A stretch of DNA of 64,000 bases from JBMOKT01 sp049323895 (GTDB lineage: Bacteria; Bacillota; Peptococcia; Peptococcales; BICA1-8): NCBI GenBank assembly GCA_049323895.1, contig JBMOKT010000031.1, positions 124,001 through 188,000 of the forward strand, read 5' to 3'. Every line of letters starts with the position of its first letter. Position 1 is the stretch's first letter. The translations under genes were made by a program, and so were the position numbers. The notes below the pieces were generated by a model, which saw only the letters and a program-made list of their open reading frames with translations, was not told where the DNA came from and searched no databases. Of this stretch, positions 1 through 7,750 are shown one piece after another.

Positions 1-348
1 AATTTTAAGCTTATTAATGATCAATATGGACATAATACAGGTGATAAAATATTGAAAGTGCTCTCTAGTTTATTTAATGAAAGCAAACGTGCCAGTGATA
101 TAGTAATCAGGTATGGTGGCGATGAGTTCCTTATTATTTTGCTAAATGGTTCCGAGGAAATATTTTATATGTGGAGGCAAAGGTTTTTAGATAGTTTGCA
201 GAAATGGAATAGTGAAAATGATATAATAGATTGTAAGCTGTCATTAAGTCTAGGTTTCGCCATTTTTGATGGGAGCAAAACAATAGAAAATGTAATTAAA
301 GAAGCAGATGCCAATATGTATAAGGAAAAAAAGAAAAGAGTTGAATAA
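1..348 (+). CDS. GGDEF domain (diguanylate cyclase) protein, 3' fragment
   Basis: The reading frame is open from base 1, so only the C-terminal part of the gene is in the window. The translation begins with an NFKLINDQYGHNTGD-type segment, the nucleotide and metal-binding start of a GGDEF domain, followed by RYGGDEF at 109-129. The catalytic GGDEF signature is intact, so this half should be able to make cyclic di-GMP from two GTP. The fragment ends with the usual A-x-A-D-x-x-M-Y-x-x-K segment. Any sensory domain lies upstream of the window. An HD-GYP protein, which would degrade cyclic di-GMP, lies two genes downstream. Confidence 0.9.
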   Translation, partial: NFKLINDQYGHNTGDKILKVLSSLFNESKRASDIVIRYGGDEFLIILLNGSEEIFYMWRQRFLDSLQKWNSENDIIDCKLSLSLGFAIFDGSKTIENVIKEADANMYKEKKKRVE

Positions 349-370
349 TCCAGGCAAAAGAGGTGATTTT

Positions 371-637
371 ATGACTGAAGAAAATGCAGTTAGGATGATG
401 TTTTTTTTGCGTTTTCTCTTAGCAGGAATCTCTTTAGGTGCAGCATTTTTAATGTTTAAATACAATACTGTTACTGATGCCTTAAGAATAAATGCTTTTG
501 TAGGTTTAGTTGCGCCGCTGATTTTTATCAGTATCAGTGCTATTGGTATCGCAAATATGGCTGGAAAAGTATCCTATACAAAACTTGTAATTACAGTAAT
601 AGGTGTTTTGCTGGTTTTATATGGGACAAGCAAATAA
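371..637 (+). CDS. yqhV: YqhV family (DUF2619) small membrane protein
   Basis: An 88-residue hydrophobic protein with about three membrane segments. It resembles Bacillus subtilis YqhV along its length, most clearly in the INAFVGLVAPLIFI region and the C-terminal SYTKL...IGVLLVLYG segment. YqhV is encoded beside the spoIIIA sporulation operon in Bacillus but has no known activity, and no spoIIIA genes are present here. I chose the ATG at 371 because AGAGGTGAT lies just before it; the frame stays open further upstream without a ribosome site. Confidence 0.8.
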   Translation: MTEENAVRMMFFLRFLLAGISLGAAFLMFKYNTVTDALRINAFVGLVAPLIFISISAIGIANMAGKVSYTKLVITVIGVLLVLYGTSK

Positions 638-649
638 TAGCAGTGAAAA

Positions 650-752
650 ATTAGAAAACACGGCTTGCGCCGAGCCTTTGGCGATTGAGGAAGCCGATGT
701 TGCACTTTTACTTTTATTGCCTTGTAAAAGTTATGCTTTCTTAATAAGTATA
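650..752 (+). repeat. Interspersed structured repeat, copy A
   Basis: About 100 bp starting ATTAGAAAACACGG and ending AATAAGTATAA. The first half folds as AACACGGCTT paired with AAGCCGATGTT (one bulged base), enclosing a CGCC/GGCG inner stem. The second half holds an ACTT...AAGT type hairpin. Near-identical copies occur at 7626-7724 (reverse), 49400-49500, 55448-55546 and 55545-55643. It lies between yqhV and the HD-GYP gene, directly before a terminator. Confidence 0.85.
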
Positions 753-790
753 AAAAAAGCGAATTTTTCTTCGCTTTTTTTATTTTTTTT
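752..790 (+). terminator. Intrinsic terminator after repeat copy A
   Basis: An A-tract, GCGAA, a short T-rich loop and TTCGC, followed by a long T run. The flanking A and T tracts make it able to work in both directions. It separates yqhV and the repeat from the HD-GYP gene. Confidence 0.8.
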
Positions 791-866
791 TACAATTATA
801 GCAGGGTAAATACTGGTATGTGTAGAAAAATATTCATGTTTGAAATTTGGTAAAGGAGTTTTTTGA

Positions 867-2330
867 ATGAAACATGACTTTAATGATAGTAAACAATTCA
901 AAAAATTTTTTGCCAAATTAATATTGGGTTTGATTTTTATTACAATAATATATGTAGTTCTCAATATGATACTTTTCGAGAATAGCCGATATATTTTTGA
1001 ACAAATGTCATTGCTGCTGGTATATCTGGCTATTATTTTATTCATTTTCATCAAACTTTTTATGGCTTTTCGCATTCTGGTCAGGAAGGAAACCCAGACA
1101 GAAGAAAACTATAAGCATATGCAGGAATTAAAACTTTTTACCAATAATCTTATCAAACAACGTAAAGAAATAAAGATAATGCTTGATGAGACTACCAAAC
1201 TTTCGGATCAGCTTCTTGAACAAAATAAAATGCTGCAAGACGCTCAGCAGGTTATCTCAAATGAAAAAGAAAAGTTTGCTATCCTTTTTGAAGCCAGCCA
1301 ATTAGTAGCGACCTCTTGGGACATAGAGAATATCCTTCCTAAAATTATGGGTTTGGCAAGTAAATTAGTAGAATTCAAAACAGGCAGGGTATTAATACCG
1401 GTGGGTGACTATCTAAAGCTTCAGTATAAATATGGTTATGATTCTAGCGGGGTAACAGATATAAAAATTGGTACCGGCATATGTGGATATGCAGCACAAA
1501 AACACGAAATCATTATAGTTAATGATGTGTCTCAGGAACAAAGATATATTAAAGAGTTGGAAGAAACAAAAGCGGAAATTGCGCTGCCATTAATTCATCA
1601 GGGAGAACTGTTGGGAATCCTTGATATTCAACATGACATTTCATTCCCATGGCTAGAAGAGCCGGATGAAATTTTTGATATATTAGTTCTCTTTAGTAAT
1701 TTTGCAGCAATGGTTTTGCATAATTCTTCCACGTATACAGAATTAAAAAATTCTTATGTAAGTATCATTAAGGCCCTTGCCAAGGCAATTGATGCTAAGG
1801 ATCCTTATACCCATGGACATTGTGAGCGAGTAAAGGAAATTAGTAAGCAAATCGGAATCAGGCTGGGATTAGACCCTAAAGACCTTGAAGAGTTGGAATT
1901 TGCTGCTCTTTTACATGATATTGGTAAAATTGGTCTCCCCGAGGCAATACTATACAAACCGGGCGTCCTTTCCCCTAAGGAATTTGAATACATTAAAGCC
2001 CATCCAACAATCGGTGCAGAAATGATTGGCGATATTCCTTTTCTACAACGAACTAAAAAGATAATTGAGCAACATCATGAGCGAGTTGATGGAAAAGGTT
2101 ATCCTCAGGGTATCGAGGGCCAACAAATGGATTTTCTTGCAAAAATAATTAATGTAGCTGATGCAATTGATGCTATGCTTACAAAAAGACCCTATCGGTC
2201 TGCGCAAAATAATATATACGTTTTAAATGAACTTGAACGTTGTAAAGGTTCCCAGTTTGATCCTCTAGTAGCAGAGATTGCAAAAGAGATAGTGAAAAAT
2301 ATTGAGGTGTCCGAAACTAATTTAGCATAA
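867..2330 (+). CDS. GAF and HD-GYP domain membrane protein, probable cyclic di-GMP phosphodiesterase
   Basis: A 487-residue protein with two membrane helices (about 15-35 and 47-68), a coiled coil (about 75-137), a GAF sensory domain (about 140-285) and an HD-GYP domain (about 295-475). The metal-binding HD pair is at residues 350-351 in LLHDIGKIG, and the HHE...DGKGYP signature at 403-413 is complete, so it should hydrolyse cyclic di-GMP in the cytoplasm under control of the GAF or membrane part. AAAGGAG stands before the ATG. It has its own terminators on both sides, so it is probably transcribed alone. The signal sensed by the GAF domain cannot be read from the sequence. Confidence 0.9.
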   Translation: MKHDFNDSKQFKKFFAKLILGLIFITIIYVVLNMILFENSRYIFEQMSLLLVYLAIILFIFIKLFMAFRILVRKETQTEENYKHMQELKLFTNNLIKQRKEIKIMLDETTKLSDQLLEQNKMLQDAQQVISNEKEKFAILFEASQLVATSWDIENILPKIMGLASKLVEFKTGRVLIPVGDYLKLQYKYGYDSSGVTDIKIGTGICGYAAQKHEIIIVNDVSQEQRYIKELEETKAEIALPLIHQGELLGILDIQHDISFPWLEEPDEIFDILVLFSNFAAMVLHNSSTYTELKNSYVSIIKALAKAIDAKDPYTHGHCERVKEISKQIGIRLGLDPKDLEELEFAALLHDIGKIGLPEAILYKPGVLSPKEFEYIKAHPTIGAEMIGDIPFLQRTKKIIEQHHERVDGKGYPQGIEGQQMDFLAKIINVADAIDAMLTKRPYRSAQNNIYVLNELERCKGSQFDPLVAEIAKEIVKNIEVSETNLA

Positions 2331-2353
2331 AACCCGTACTGCACTAACCACTA

Positions 2354-2376
2354 AACGCTGCAGGCGGTTTTTTATT
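2354..2376 (+). terminator. Weak terminator-like hairpin after the HD-GYP gene
   Basis: AACGCTGCAGGCGGTT followed by a T run. The stem is short (CGC/GCG around a CTGCAG palindrome). Almost the same block, with the same preceding CACTAA words, recurs at 39994-40013. Confidence 0.55.
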
Positions 2377-2393
2377 ATTAGGAGGTAATTGCT

Positions 2394-2834
2394 TTGAAAG
2401 GTCCTGGTCTTTCTGCAGCTGTGTTAATAACCAGTGGAAATAAATATTTACTGGGAAAAAGACACCCCGATATCATTGGTGGCAATTATTGGTGCCTCCC
2501 TATGGGAAGGCTAGAATGGGGAGAGTCGTTAGAAGAATGTGCCATTAGGGAAACTATGGAGGAAACAGGAATTGTAGTCACTAAACTAGAGCCAATTGTG
2601 TTGGCTAATGTTATCCTAAAAGATTCTCATTTTCTCACCTTAGGTTACTTAGCTTCCGAGTGGTCAGGGCAACCTTCCCTTGTGGCTCCCCACGAGATTA
2701 TTCGGTGGAAATGGTTTACTTACCATGAAATTCCCGAACCTGTCTTTATCCCATCCAAGGAAATAATTGAAACATTTATAAAAAGTGGAGTATTAAAACA
2801 AGAAACAGTATTAGAAATAACTGTCTCAACATGA
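2394..2834 (+). CDS. Nudix hydrolase
   Basis: A 146-residue protein with a full Nudix box: G at the start of GRLEWGE, seven residues, then RETMEETGI (G-x5-E-x7-RE-x2-EE-x-G). The box binds Mg and cleaves a nucleoside diphosphate linked to another group. The family includes GDP-mannose mannosyl hydrolase-like and ADP-ribose-type members, and I cannot tell the substrate. The start is a TTG with GGAGG nine bases upstream. Its stop codon lies inside the first activator site of the next operon, so the two units are tightly packed. Confidence 0.85.
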   Translation: MKGPGLSAAVLITSGNKYLLGKRHPDIIGGNYWCLPMGRLEWGESLEECAIRETMEETGIVVTKLEPIVLANVILKDSHFLTLGYLASEWSGQPSLVAPHEIIRWKWFTYHEIPEPVFIPSKEIIETFIKSGVLKQETVLEITVST

Positions 2835-2838
2835 GACA
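2822..2838. promoter_or_regulatory. Upstream activator site 1 of the aor sigma-54 promoter
   Basis: A perfect dyad, TGTCTCA-ACA-TGAGACA. It is centred about 61 bases upstream of the -24 element and overlaps the stop codon of the Nudix gene. Its position and symmetry fit binding of a dimeric Fis-type helix-turn-helix, such as that of the activator encoded at 4986-6581. That pairing is an inference. Confidence 0.75.
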
Positions 2839-2843
2839 TACAA

Positions 2844-2860
2844 TGCCTCAAACTGAGACA
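2844..2860. promoter_or_regulatory. Upstream activator site 2 of the aor sigma-54 promoter
   Basis: TGCCTCA-AAC-TGAGACA, the same 7-3-7 dyad as site 1 with one mismatch. The two centres are 22 bp apart, two helical turns, so both sites face the same side of the DNA. This is the usual arrangement for a multimeric sigma-54 activator. Confidence 0.7.
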
Positions 2861-2890
2861 ATCACCATGTCCTATCCCTTGATTTATGAT

Positions 2891-2906
2891 TGGCATAAAA
2901 ATTGCA
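2891..2906 (+). promoter_or_regulatory. Sigma-54 (-24/-12) promoter of the aldehyde oxidoreductase gene
   Basis: TGGCAT-AAAAA-TTGCA. The invariant GG and GC are separated by exactly ten bases, which matches the RpoN promoter consensus. It lies about 45 bases before the aor start, downstream of the two dyad sites, and a gene for a sigma-54 activator follows the operon. Transcription of aor and its MoaD partner should therefore need RpoN. Confidence 0.85.
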
Positions 2907-2949
2907 AGTATATAAAGAGAATTCAAAATATTTTGGAGGTGGAGGAGTT

Positions 2950-4716
2950 TTGAAAATATTAAGAATTGATTTGACAAAAAAACAAGTTGAGTTTCAGGAT
3001 GTCCCCGGTCAGTATGCAGCTCTGGGAGGAAGAGCATTAACTTCTAAAATGATTCTTGATGAAGTAGACCCTAACAGCAATCCTCTTGGCAAAAAAAATA
3101 AGCTGGTTTTTGCTCCAGGGTTGTTAAGCGGTACAACCGCACCTTCTTCCGGACGTTTGTCAGTAGGTGGGAAAAGCCCCCTTACCGGTACAATAAAAGA
3201 ATCAAACGCAGGTGGTCTTGCATCCCAAAAACTAGCCAAAATGGGAATTAAGGCTATTGTATTAGAGGGTGCTGCTGATGAATGGTTTGTTTTGAAAATT
3301 AATAAGGACTCTGTCGAATTCGAATCAGCTTCCGACTTATTGGGTAAAGGAAACTATGAAGTAGGGGATGCTTTGAGGGAAAAATACGGTGCAAAAGCCG
3401 GAGTTATCTCTATTGGTCCTGCAGGGGAATATAAAATGTTATCTGCCTCAATAGCTGTTGGCGATATGGAAGGAAACCCTGTAAGGCATGCTGGCAGAGG
3501 GGGGTTAGGTGCTGTTCTGGGTTCAAAGAAGGTAAAAGCAATTGTAATTGATGATGAAGGTGCACCAGGTGTTGAGATTGTAAATAAAGAAGCCTTTAAG
3601 GAAGCGGCCCAGGCCTTTAGCAAGATGCTCCTAGACCATCCCGTTTGCGGACAAGGATTGCCAACTTATGGAACTGCAGTTTTGATAAACATTTTAAATG
3701 AGGCGGGCGGTCTTCCCACAGAAAACTTTAAAACAGGCAGATTTGATGGTGCCGATAAAATTAGTGGTGAAACTATCCACGACACAATTGTTGCCAGAGG
3801 CGGTAAAACTACTCATGGATGTCACCCTGGTTGTGTAATGCGTTGCTCCCAAATATATAATGATGAAAACGGCAAATATTTGACTGCAGGCTTTGAATAT
3901 GAAACAGTTTGGGCTTTCGGAGCTAACTGTAAGATTGATAATATAGATGCTATTGCTAAGCTGGATAGATATTGTGATGATATTGGTTTAGACACCATTG
4001 AGATGGGTGTAACCCTGGGTGTGGCGATGGAAGGTGGAGTACTTCCCTTTGGTGATTATGAAGGAGCATTAAAATTATTTGCAGAAGATGTAGCAAAAGC
4101 AACTCCACTAGGAAGAATTATCGGGCAAGGTGCAGAATTTACTGGCAAGGCATTTGGCGTAACTAGAATTCCAACTGTAAAACGCCAGGCTATTCCTGCC
4201 TATGACCCCAGAGCTGTTAAAGGTGTAGGAGTAACTTATGCAACAACCACAATGGGTGCTGACCATACAGCGGGATATAGCGTAACTGCCAACATTTTAA
4301 AAGTAGGTGGATTTGTTGATCCATTAAAAACTGAAGGGCAGATTGAATTATCCCGTAATTTACAGATTGCAACCGCTGCTGTTGACTCAACAGGTCTTTG
4401 TTTATTCGTGGCCTTTGCAGTTTTGGATGAGCCTCAAGCCCTTCCAAAAGTTGTAGATATGATTAATGCCCAATATGGCACAAGCTTAACTCTTGATGAC
4501 GTTACTGAATTGGGCAAGACAGTCCTAAACTGGGAAAGAGAGTTCAACAAAAAAGCTGGATTCACTAATGCCCATGACAGGCTGCCTGAATTCTTTGCAG
4601 ATGAGCAATGTGCACCACATAATGAAACCTTTGATTTTACAGGTGAACAGCTTGACAGTGTTTACTCAGCCATTGAAGGTGAATCATTAAAAGAAGCGGC
4701 TGCCGCCAAAGAATAG
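2950..4716 (+). CDS. aor: Aldehyde ferredoxin oxidoreductase family protein (tungsten or molybdenum pterin enzyme)
   Basis: A 588-residue AOR-family enzyme. Members interconvert aldehydes and carboxylates with ferredoxin, using W or Mo held by two pterins. The [4Fe-4S] ligands appear as Cys291, Cys295, Cys299 and Cys484; the first three have C-x3-C-x3-C spacing rather than the C-x2-C-x3-C of Pyrococcus AOR. The DPR...YATTTMGADHT pterin region is present. I chose the TTG at 2950, preceded by GGAGGTGGAGG, because the longer frame would start inside the sigma-54 promoter. A MoaD-like gene follows within ten bases. The substrate is unknown. Tungsten use is likely from family behaviour but not shown. 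Confidence 0.9.
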   Translation: MKILRIDLTKKQVEFQDVPGQYAALGGRALTSKMILDEVDPNSNPLGKKNKLVFAPGLLSGTTAPSSGRLSVGGKSPLTGTIKESNAGGLASQKLAKMGIKAIVLEGAADEWFVLKINKDSVEFESASDLLGKGNYEVGDALREKYGAKAGVISIGPAGEYKMLSASIAVGDMEGNPVRHAGRGGLGAVLGSKKVKAIVIDDEGAPGVEIVNKEAFKEAAQAFSKMLLDHPVCGQGLPTYGTAVLINILNEAGGLPTENFKTGRFDGADKISGETIHDTIVARGGKTTHGCHPGCVMRCSQIYNDENGKYLTAGFEYETVWAFGANCKIDNIDAIAKLDRYCDDIGLDTIEMGVTLGVAMEGGVLPFGDYEGALKLFAEDVAKATPLGRIIGQGAEFTGKAFGVTRIPTVKRQAIPAYDPRAVKGVGVTYATTTMGADHTAGYSVTANILKVGGFVDPLKTEGQIELSRNLQIATAAVDSTGLCLFVAFAVLDEPQALPKVVDMINAQYGTSLTLDDVTELGKTVLNWEREFNKKAGFTNAHDRLPEFFADEQCAPHNETFDFTGEQLDSVYSAIEGESLKEAAAAKE

Positions 4717-4725
4717 GTAACTGCA

Positions 4726-4953
4726 GTGGAAATTGAAGTTAGGCTTTTCGCCCATCTAAGACAACTTGCACCTGATGGACCAATAAAAGTAGTTCTTGAT
4801 GATGGAAGTACGGTGCAACGACTGATAGACCATCTTGGGATTAATAATGAAAAAAACTTAATTATCATGGTCAACGGCCGCAGGCAAGAGGAAGACACTG
4901 AGCTATTTAACGCTGACAGGGTTGGAATCTTTCCCCCTGTAGGTGGTGGATAA
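4726..4953 (+). CDS. MoaD/ThiS-like ubiquitin-fold sulfur carrier
   Basis: A 75-residue protein with a beta-grasp pattern and the C-terminal Gly-Gly needed for adenylation and thiocarboxylate formation. Such carriers give sulfur to make the dithiolene of molybdopterin. It starts at a GTG just after aor and shares its sigma-54 promoter, so it is probably a carrier dedicated to the AOR cofactor. The MoeB-like protein at 6690-7406 is its likely activator. No MoaE, the other half of molybdopterin synthase, is encoded in the window. Confidence 0.85.
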   Translation: MEIEVRLFAHLRQLAPDGPIKVVLDDGSTVQRLIDHLGINNEKNLIIMVNGRRQEEDTELFNADRVGIFPPVGGG

Positions 4954-4957
4954 AAAA

Positions 4958-4988
4958 AGAGGCGGTTTCACCCGCCTCTTGGTATTTA
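4958..4988. terminator. Bidirectional terminator between aor-moaD and the convergent activator gene
   Basis: AAGAGGCGG and CCGCCTCTT form a nine-base stem. Read on the minus strand it is followed by a run of seven T, so it works best for the activator gene. It can also stop transcription from moaD. Confidence 0.85.
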
Positions 4989-6581
4989 TTTTATTTTATA
5001 TTTTTCCATTTTTCTATAAAGGGTTGCCCTGCCTATTCCCAATAACTCGGCAGTCTTTGAAATATTGTAATTAGACTGTACTAAAGCCGATTTTATAATT
5101 GCGGCTTCTGCATTCTGCATTAAATGTCGGTCTTTCTCATAGGGGGCAAGGTTATTTTTTAACTGTTGAGGCAGGTGCTCCGGCAGTATAAGATTCTCAT
5201 CTACCATGTGCATTGCTCTTTCCAAGACATTGATGAGTTCCCTTATGTTTCCCGGCCACCAATATTGGTGAAAAATATTTTTGACTTCTGGGGAAACTTG
5301 TATTAGCGACTGTCCTGATTTACTGCCAATTTTGCTAAGATAATAGCTGGTGAGGATATCGATATCTTCCAACCTTTCCCTTAGTGGTGGAATATCAATG
5401 CTAATTACGTTAATCCTATAAAATAGGTCTAAACGGAAGCGTCCTTTTTCCACTTCCTTTTGTAAGTCCTTATTGGTGGCAGCTACTATTCTTACATCTA
5501 CATTAATAGGTTTTGTGCCACCAATTCGTGTAATGCAATGGTCCTGCAATACTCTCAGTAGAGTTGATTGGGATTCCAGGGGAAGTTCACTTATTTCATC
5601 CAGAAAAAGAGTTCCTCCATGGGCTAACTCAAACTTTCCTATTTGTCCTTGTGACCTAGCTCCGGTAAAAGCACCTGGGTCATAACCAAAAAGTTCGCTC
5701 TCTAGGAGTGTATCAGGAAAAGCGCCGCAATTTAGAGGTATAAACGGACCCTCCTTACGCTTGCTGTGGTTGTGGACAGCATGGGCAAATAACTCTTTAC
5801 CCGTTCCGCTTTCGCCTTGCAGGAGCACGGTGCAATCACTGGAAGAAGCTTTTTTGGCTAGCTTTACAGCATCCTTTATTTTTTGACTTTCGCCAATAAT
5901 ATATTCAAAACTGTAGACAGCCGAAAAAAGGTTAGCGGGATGCTTAAAAAGTTTAGTGGACTTTACGGTCAACTTGTTTTGTATAGCTTTGGCAGCTGCT
6001 AATGCAAGACCCAGGTTATGGGGATGTGCCGCCTGAAAGTTGCCGGAAATGTCCAAAATGCCAATCACATTGGAATTACCGTCAAAAATTGGTGCAGCTG
6101 AACAAGTGAGAAAATGATTTTCTTGATAAAAATGTTCTTTGGCAAATATTGTAATAGGACGCTGTTCCTGCAGGGCAGTACCTATTGCATTGGTACCCTT
6201 GACTTTTTCGTGCCAGTTCACACCCTCAGATAGATGTACCTTATTAGAATTATGAAGAAAATTAGGATCACCGATAACCTTTAGAATGTACCCTTCATTA
6301 TCGGTTAAAATTACAGAAAAGCCGGAGCCCTTAATAGATAAATACAAATCCTCCATTATAGGTATGGCTGCCTCTAAAAGGTTTTGGTTCCGCTCTTGAC
6401 GCTCTCTAATACGGAAATGCTCCAGCTTGTCAAGGGATGCTTTTTCTAAAGGGTTAAGGCTGTTTTTGCAGCGAATCCATGAATTAGCTACTTCAGGGGC
6501 TAGGGATTTGTCAATTTCACCCTTGGTGACAAATTTTTGCCAAGCCATTGCAACCTGGGAATATCTATCTAAATTTGTCAT
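4986..6581 (-). CDS. Sigma-54-dependent transcriptional activator, AcoR-like (GAF, AAA+, Fis HTH)
   Basis: A 531-residue enhancer-binding protein. Residues about 60-200 form a GAF-type sensory region like that of acetoin regulator AcoR. The AAA+ core has Walker A GESGTGKE (256-263) and the GAFTGA loop (303-308) that contacts sigma-54. The C-terminus has a Fis-type helix-turn-helix in NISKTAELLGIGRATLYRK. It is convergent to aor, whose promoter is a good -24/-12 element with two dyad sites, so it very probably activates that operon. The inducer is not visible; an aldehyde or related small molecule is a guess. Confidence 0.93.
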   Translation of the reverse strand: MTNLDRYSQVAMAWQKFVTKGEIDKSLAPEVANSWIRCKNSLNPLEKASLDKLEHFRIRERQERNQNLLEAAIPIMEDLYLSIKGSGFSVILTDNEGYILKVIGDPNFLHNSNKVHLSEGVNWHEKVKGTNAIGTALQEQRPITIFAKEHFYQENHFLTCSAAPIFDGNSNVIGILDISGNFQAAHPHNLGLALAAAKAIQNKLTVKSTKLFKHPANLFSAVYSFEYIIGESQKIKDAVKLAKKASSSDCTVLLQGESGTGKELFAHAVHNHSKRKEGPFIPLNCGAFPDTLLESELFGYDPGAFTGARSQGQIGKFELAHGGTLFLDEISELPLESQSTLLRVLQDHCITRIGGTKPINVDVRIVAATNKDLQKEVEKGRFRLDLFYRINVISIDIPPLRERLEDIDILTSYYLSKIGSKSGQSLIQVSPEVKNIFHQYWWPGNIRELINVLERAMHMVDENLILPEHLPQQLKNNLAPYEKDRHLMQNAEAAIIKSALVQSNYNISKTAELLGIGRATLYRKMEKYKIK

Positions 6582-6689
6582 TCTATACCCCCTTAAAATT
6601 TGTTATTATTAATATTGGACATAGTAACACTGTTTTTCCTTCTTTATGGAGAAAATGTTTAAATATTTTTTTGATCTGGAGTGATATTA

Positions 6690-7406
6690 ATGGATAAGGA
6701 AAGATATTACCGCCAGCTAATTATACCTGAAATAGGTGAAGAAGGGCAGAAGAAACTGCAAAACAGCAAAGTTCTTATAGTTGGAGCAGGGGGATTGGGC
6801 TCACCAATTGCCTTTTATTTAGCAGCGGCAGGTATTGGCGTAATTGGTCTTTTGGATAAGGATAAGGTGGATGTTTCGAACCTGCAGCGGCAGATAATCC
6901 ATAAAACAAGTACTATAGGCATTCCCAAAGTATATTCTGGGCAAACAGTAATTAAAGAATTAAACCCGGAGATAAAAGTAAAGGTTTATCCACAGGAAAT
7001 TAATGAACAAAACGTATATAATATTATCAAGGATTATGATGTGGTTGTGGCTGCGGTAGATAATCTTAAAACCCGGTATTTATTAAATAGAAGCTGTATT
7101 AAATTGGGTATTCCCCTTGTAGAGGGTGGGGTTTATAATTGGGATGGGACTGTGCATACAATCATCAAAGGTCAGGGACCTTGTTATAACTGTTTATTCC
7201 CCGAGACCGACACGCCACCTAAGGTACCTGGGGTTATCGGACCCATTGTAGGAATTGTGGGATCATGGCAGGCCATCGAGGTAGTCAAAATCCTTCTTAA
7301 TACAGGAGAATTGCTGACAGATAGAATGCTCTTAATTGAAGGGCTTTACTCCAAGGTCTCAGAGCTCAAGGTAAGTATAAATGCCCAATGTTCCGTTTGC
7401 AAATGA
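6690..7406 (+). CDS. MoeB/HesA/ThiF family adenylyltransferase
   Basis: A 238-residue E1-like enzyme. The ATP-binding GAGGLGSP motif is near the N-terminus, NLQRQI follows, and two Cys pairs (CYNC and the C-terminal CSVC) should bind zinc. It should adenylate the C-terminal Gly of a MoaD/ThiS carrier, most likely the one at 4726-4953. The position just before GVIGPIVG, where ThiF and MoeB relatives often carry a Cys, has none. I chose the ATG at 6690 with GGAG eight bases upstream rather than the earlier GTG. It is divergent from the activator gene. Confidence 0.85.
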   Translation: MDKERYYRQLIIPEIGEEGQKKLQNSKVLIVGAGGLGSPIAFYLAAAGIGVIGLLDKDKVDVSNLQRQIIHKTSTIGIPKVYSGQTVIKELNPEIKVKVYPQEINEQNVYNIIKDYDVVVAAVDNLKTRYLLNRSCIKLGIPLVEGGVYNWDGTVHTIIKGQGPCYNCLFPETDTPPKVPGVIGPIVGIVGSWQAIEVVKILLNTGELLTDRMLLIEGLYSKVSELKVSINAQCSVCK

Positions 7407-7458
7407 AATATTTTGCAAATCTTAAAGGAAAAAAGCTTTTTTTTGGAGAATTTACTAT

Positions 7459-7585
7459 TAAACAAAAGTGAATAATCCTCCGAGCCTATATTCCTAAGGG
7501 ATTATCTATGGATTGTAGGTCTTTGGGTAAGAGTAGAAATGCTCTTGCCTCCCGTGTTTGGAAAGGAGTAGGCATAATTTGTTTA
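7459..7585 (+). promoter_or_regulatory. Moco-family riboswitch lacking P3 (tungsten-cofactor type), upstream of the moeA operon
   Basis: The core CTCCGAG (7478-7484), GCCTCCCG and GGAAAGGAG (7560-7568) match the Moco RNA family. The ends close as TAAACAAA (7459-7466) with TTTGTTTA (7578-7585). One hairpin, AAGAG...CTCTT, is present. At the place where the second copy (25940-26060) has the TGAGC-AACA-GCTCA hairpin, this copy has only GTCTTTGG. Loss of P3 is the feature used to suggest tungsten-cofactor sensing in this family. A terminator follows at 7589. Confidence 0.8.
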
Positions 7586-7588
7586 TGT

Positions 7589-7627
7589 CCAGTTTCTCTA
7601 AACGGGGGAAGCTGGTTTTTATTTTTT
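7589..7627 (+). terminator. Riboswitch expression-platform terminator
   Basis: CCAGTTTC pairs with GAAGCTGG (one G-T pair) and is followed by TTTTTATTTTTTAT. GTTTA at 7581-7585, part of the aptamer-closing stem, is complementary to TAAAC at 7599-7603 inside the terminator. Closing of the aptamer and formation of an antiterminator would thus compete, which is the expected off-switch design. Confidence 0.75.
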
Positions 7628-7724
7628 ATACTTATATTAGTATAACTTTTAAAAGGTAATAAGTATAAGAGCAACATCGGCTTCTGTATTCGCCAAAGGC
7701 TTGGCGCAAGCCGTGCTTTTCTAA
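7626..7724 (-). repeat. Interspersed structured repeat, copy B (reverse orientation)
   Basis: The reverse complement of the repeat family. CACGGCTTGCGCC, GGCGAATACAG and AAGCCGATGTT give the 5' hairpin, and TTATACTTAT/ATAAGTATAA gives the 3' hairpin. It sits between the riboswitch terminator and the moeA ribosome site, antisense to moeA. It therefore became part of the leader of this operon. Confidence 0.85.
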
Positions 7725-7750
7725 GTCAGCAAGTAAGGCGGTGTATTATC

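Noticed and set aside
650..752. Repeat read as a cyclic di-GMP (GEMM) riboswitch because cyclic di-GMP genes are next to it
   Set aside because: The conserved GEMM core and tetraloop-receptor pattern are absent, and other copies are antisense to or unrelated to their neighbours.
650..752. Repeat read as an integron attC site
   Set aside because: The paired AAC/GTT-like ends are suggestive, but no integrase or cassette array is present and the simple-site sequences do not match.
603..809. 68-codon open frame (and similar frames over the other repeat copies)
   Set aside because: It is the translation of the interspersed repeat and its terminator, has no ribosome site, and the copies differ by frame-breaking changes.
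2902..2949. Longer start for the aldehyde oxidoreductase
   Set aside because: The extra 16 codons begin inside the -12 element of the sigma-54 promoter and lie before the GGAGGTGGAGG ribosome site.
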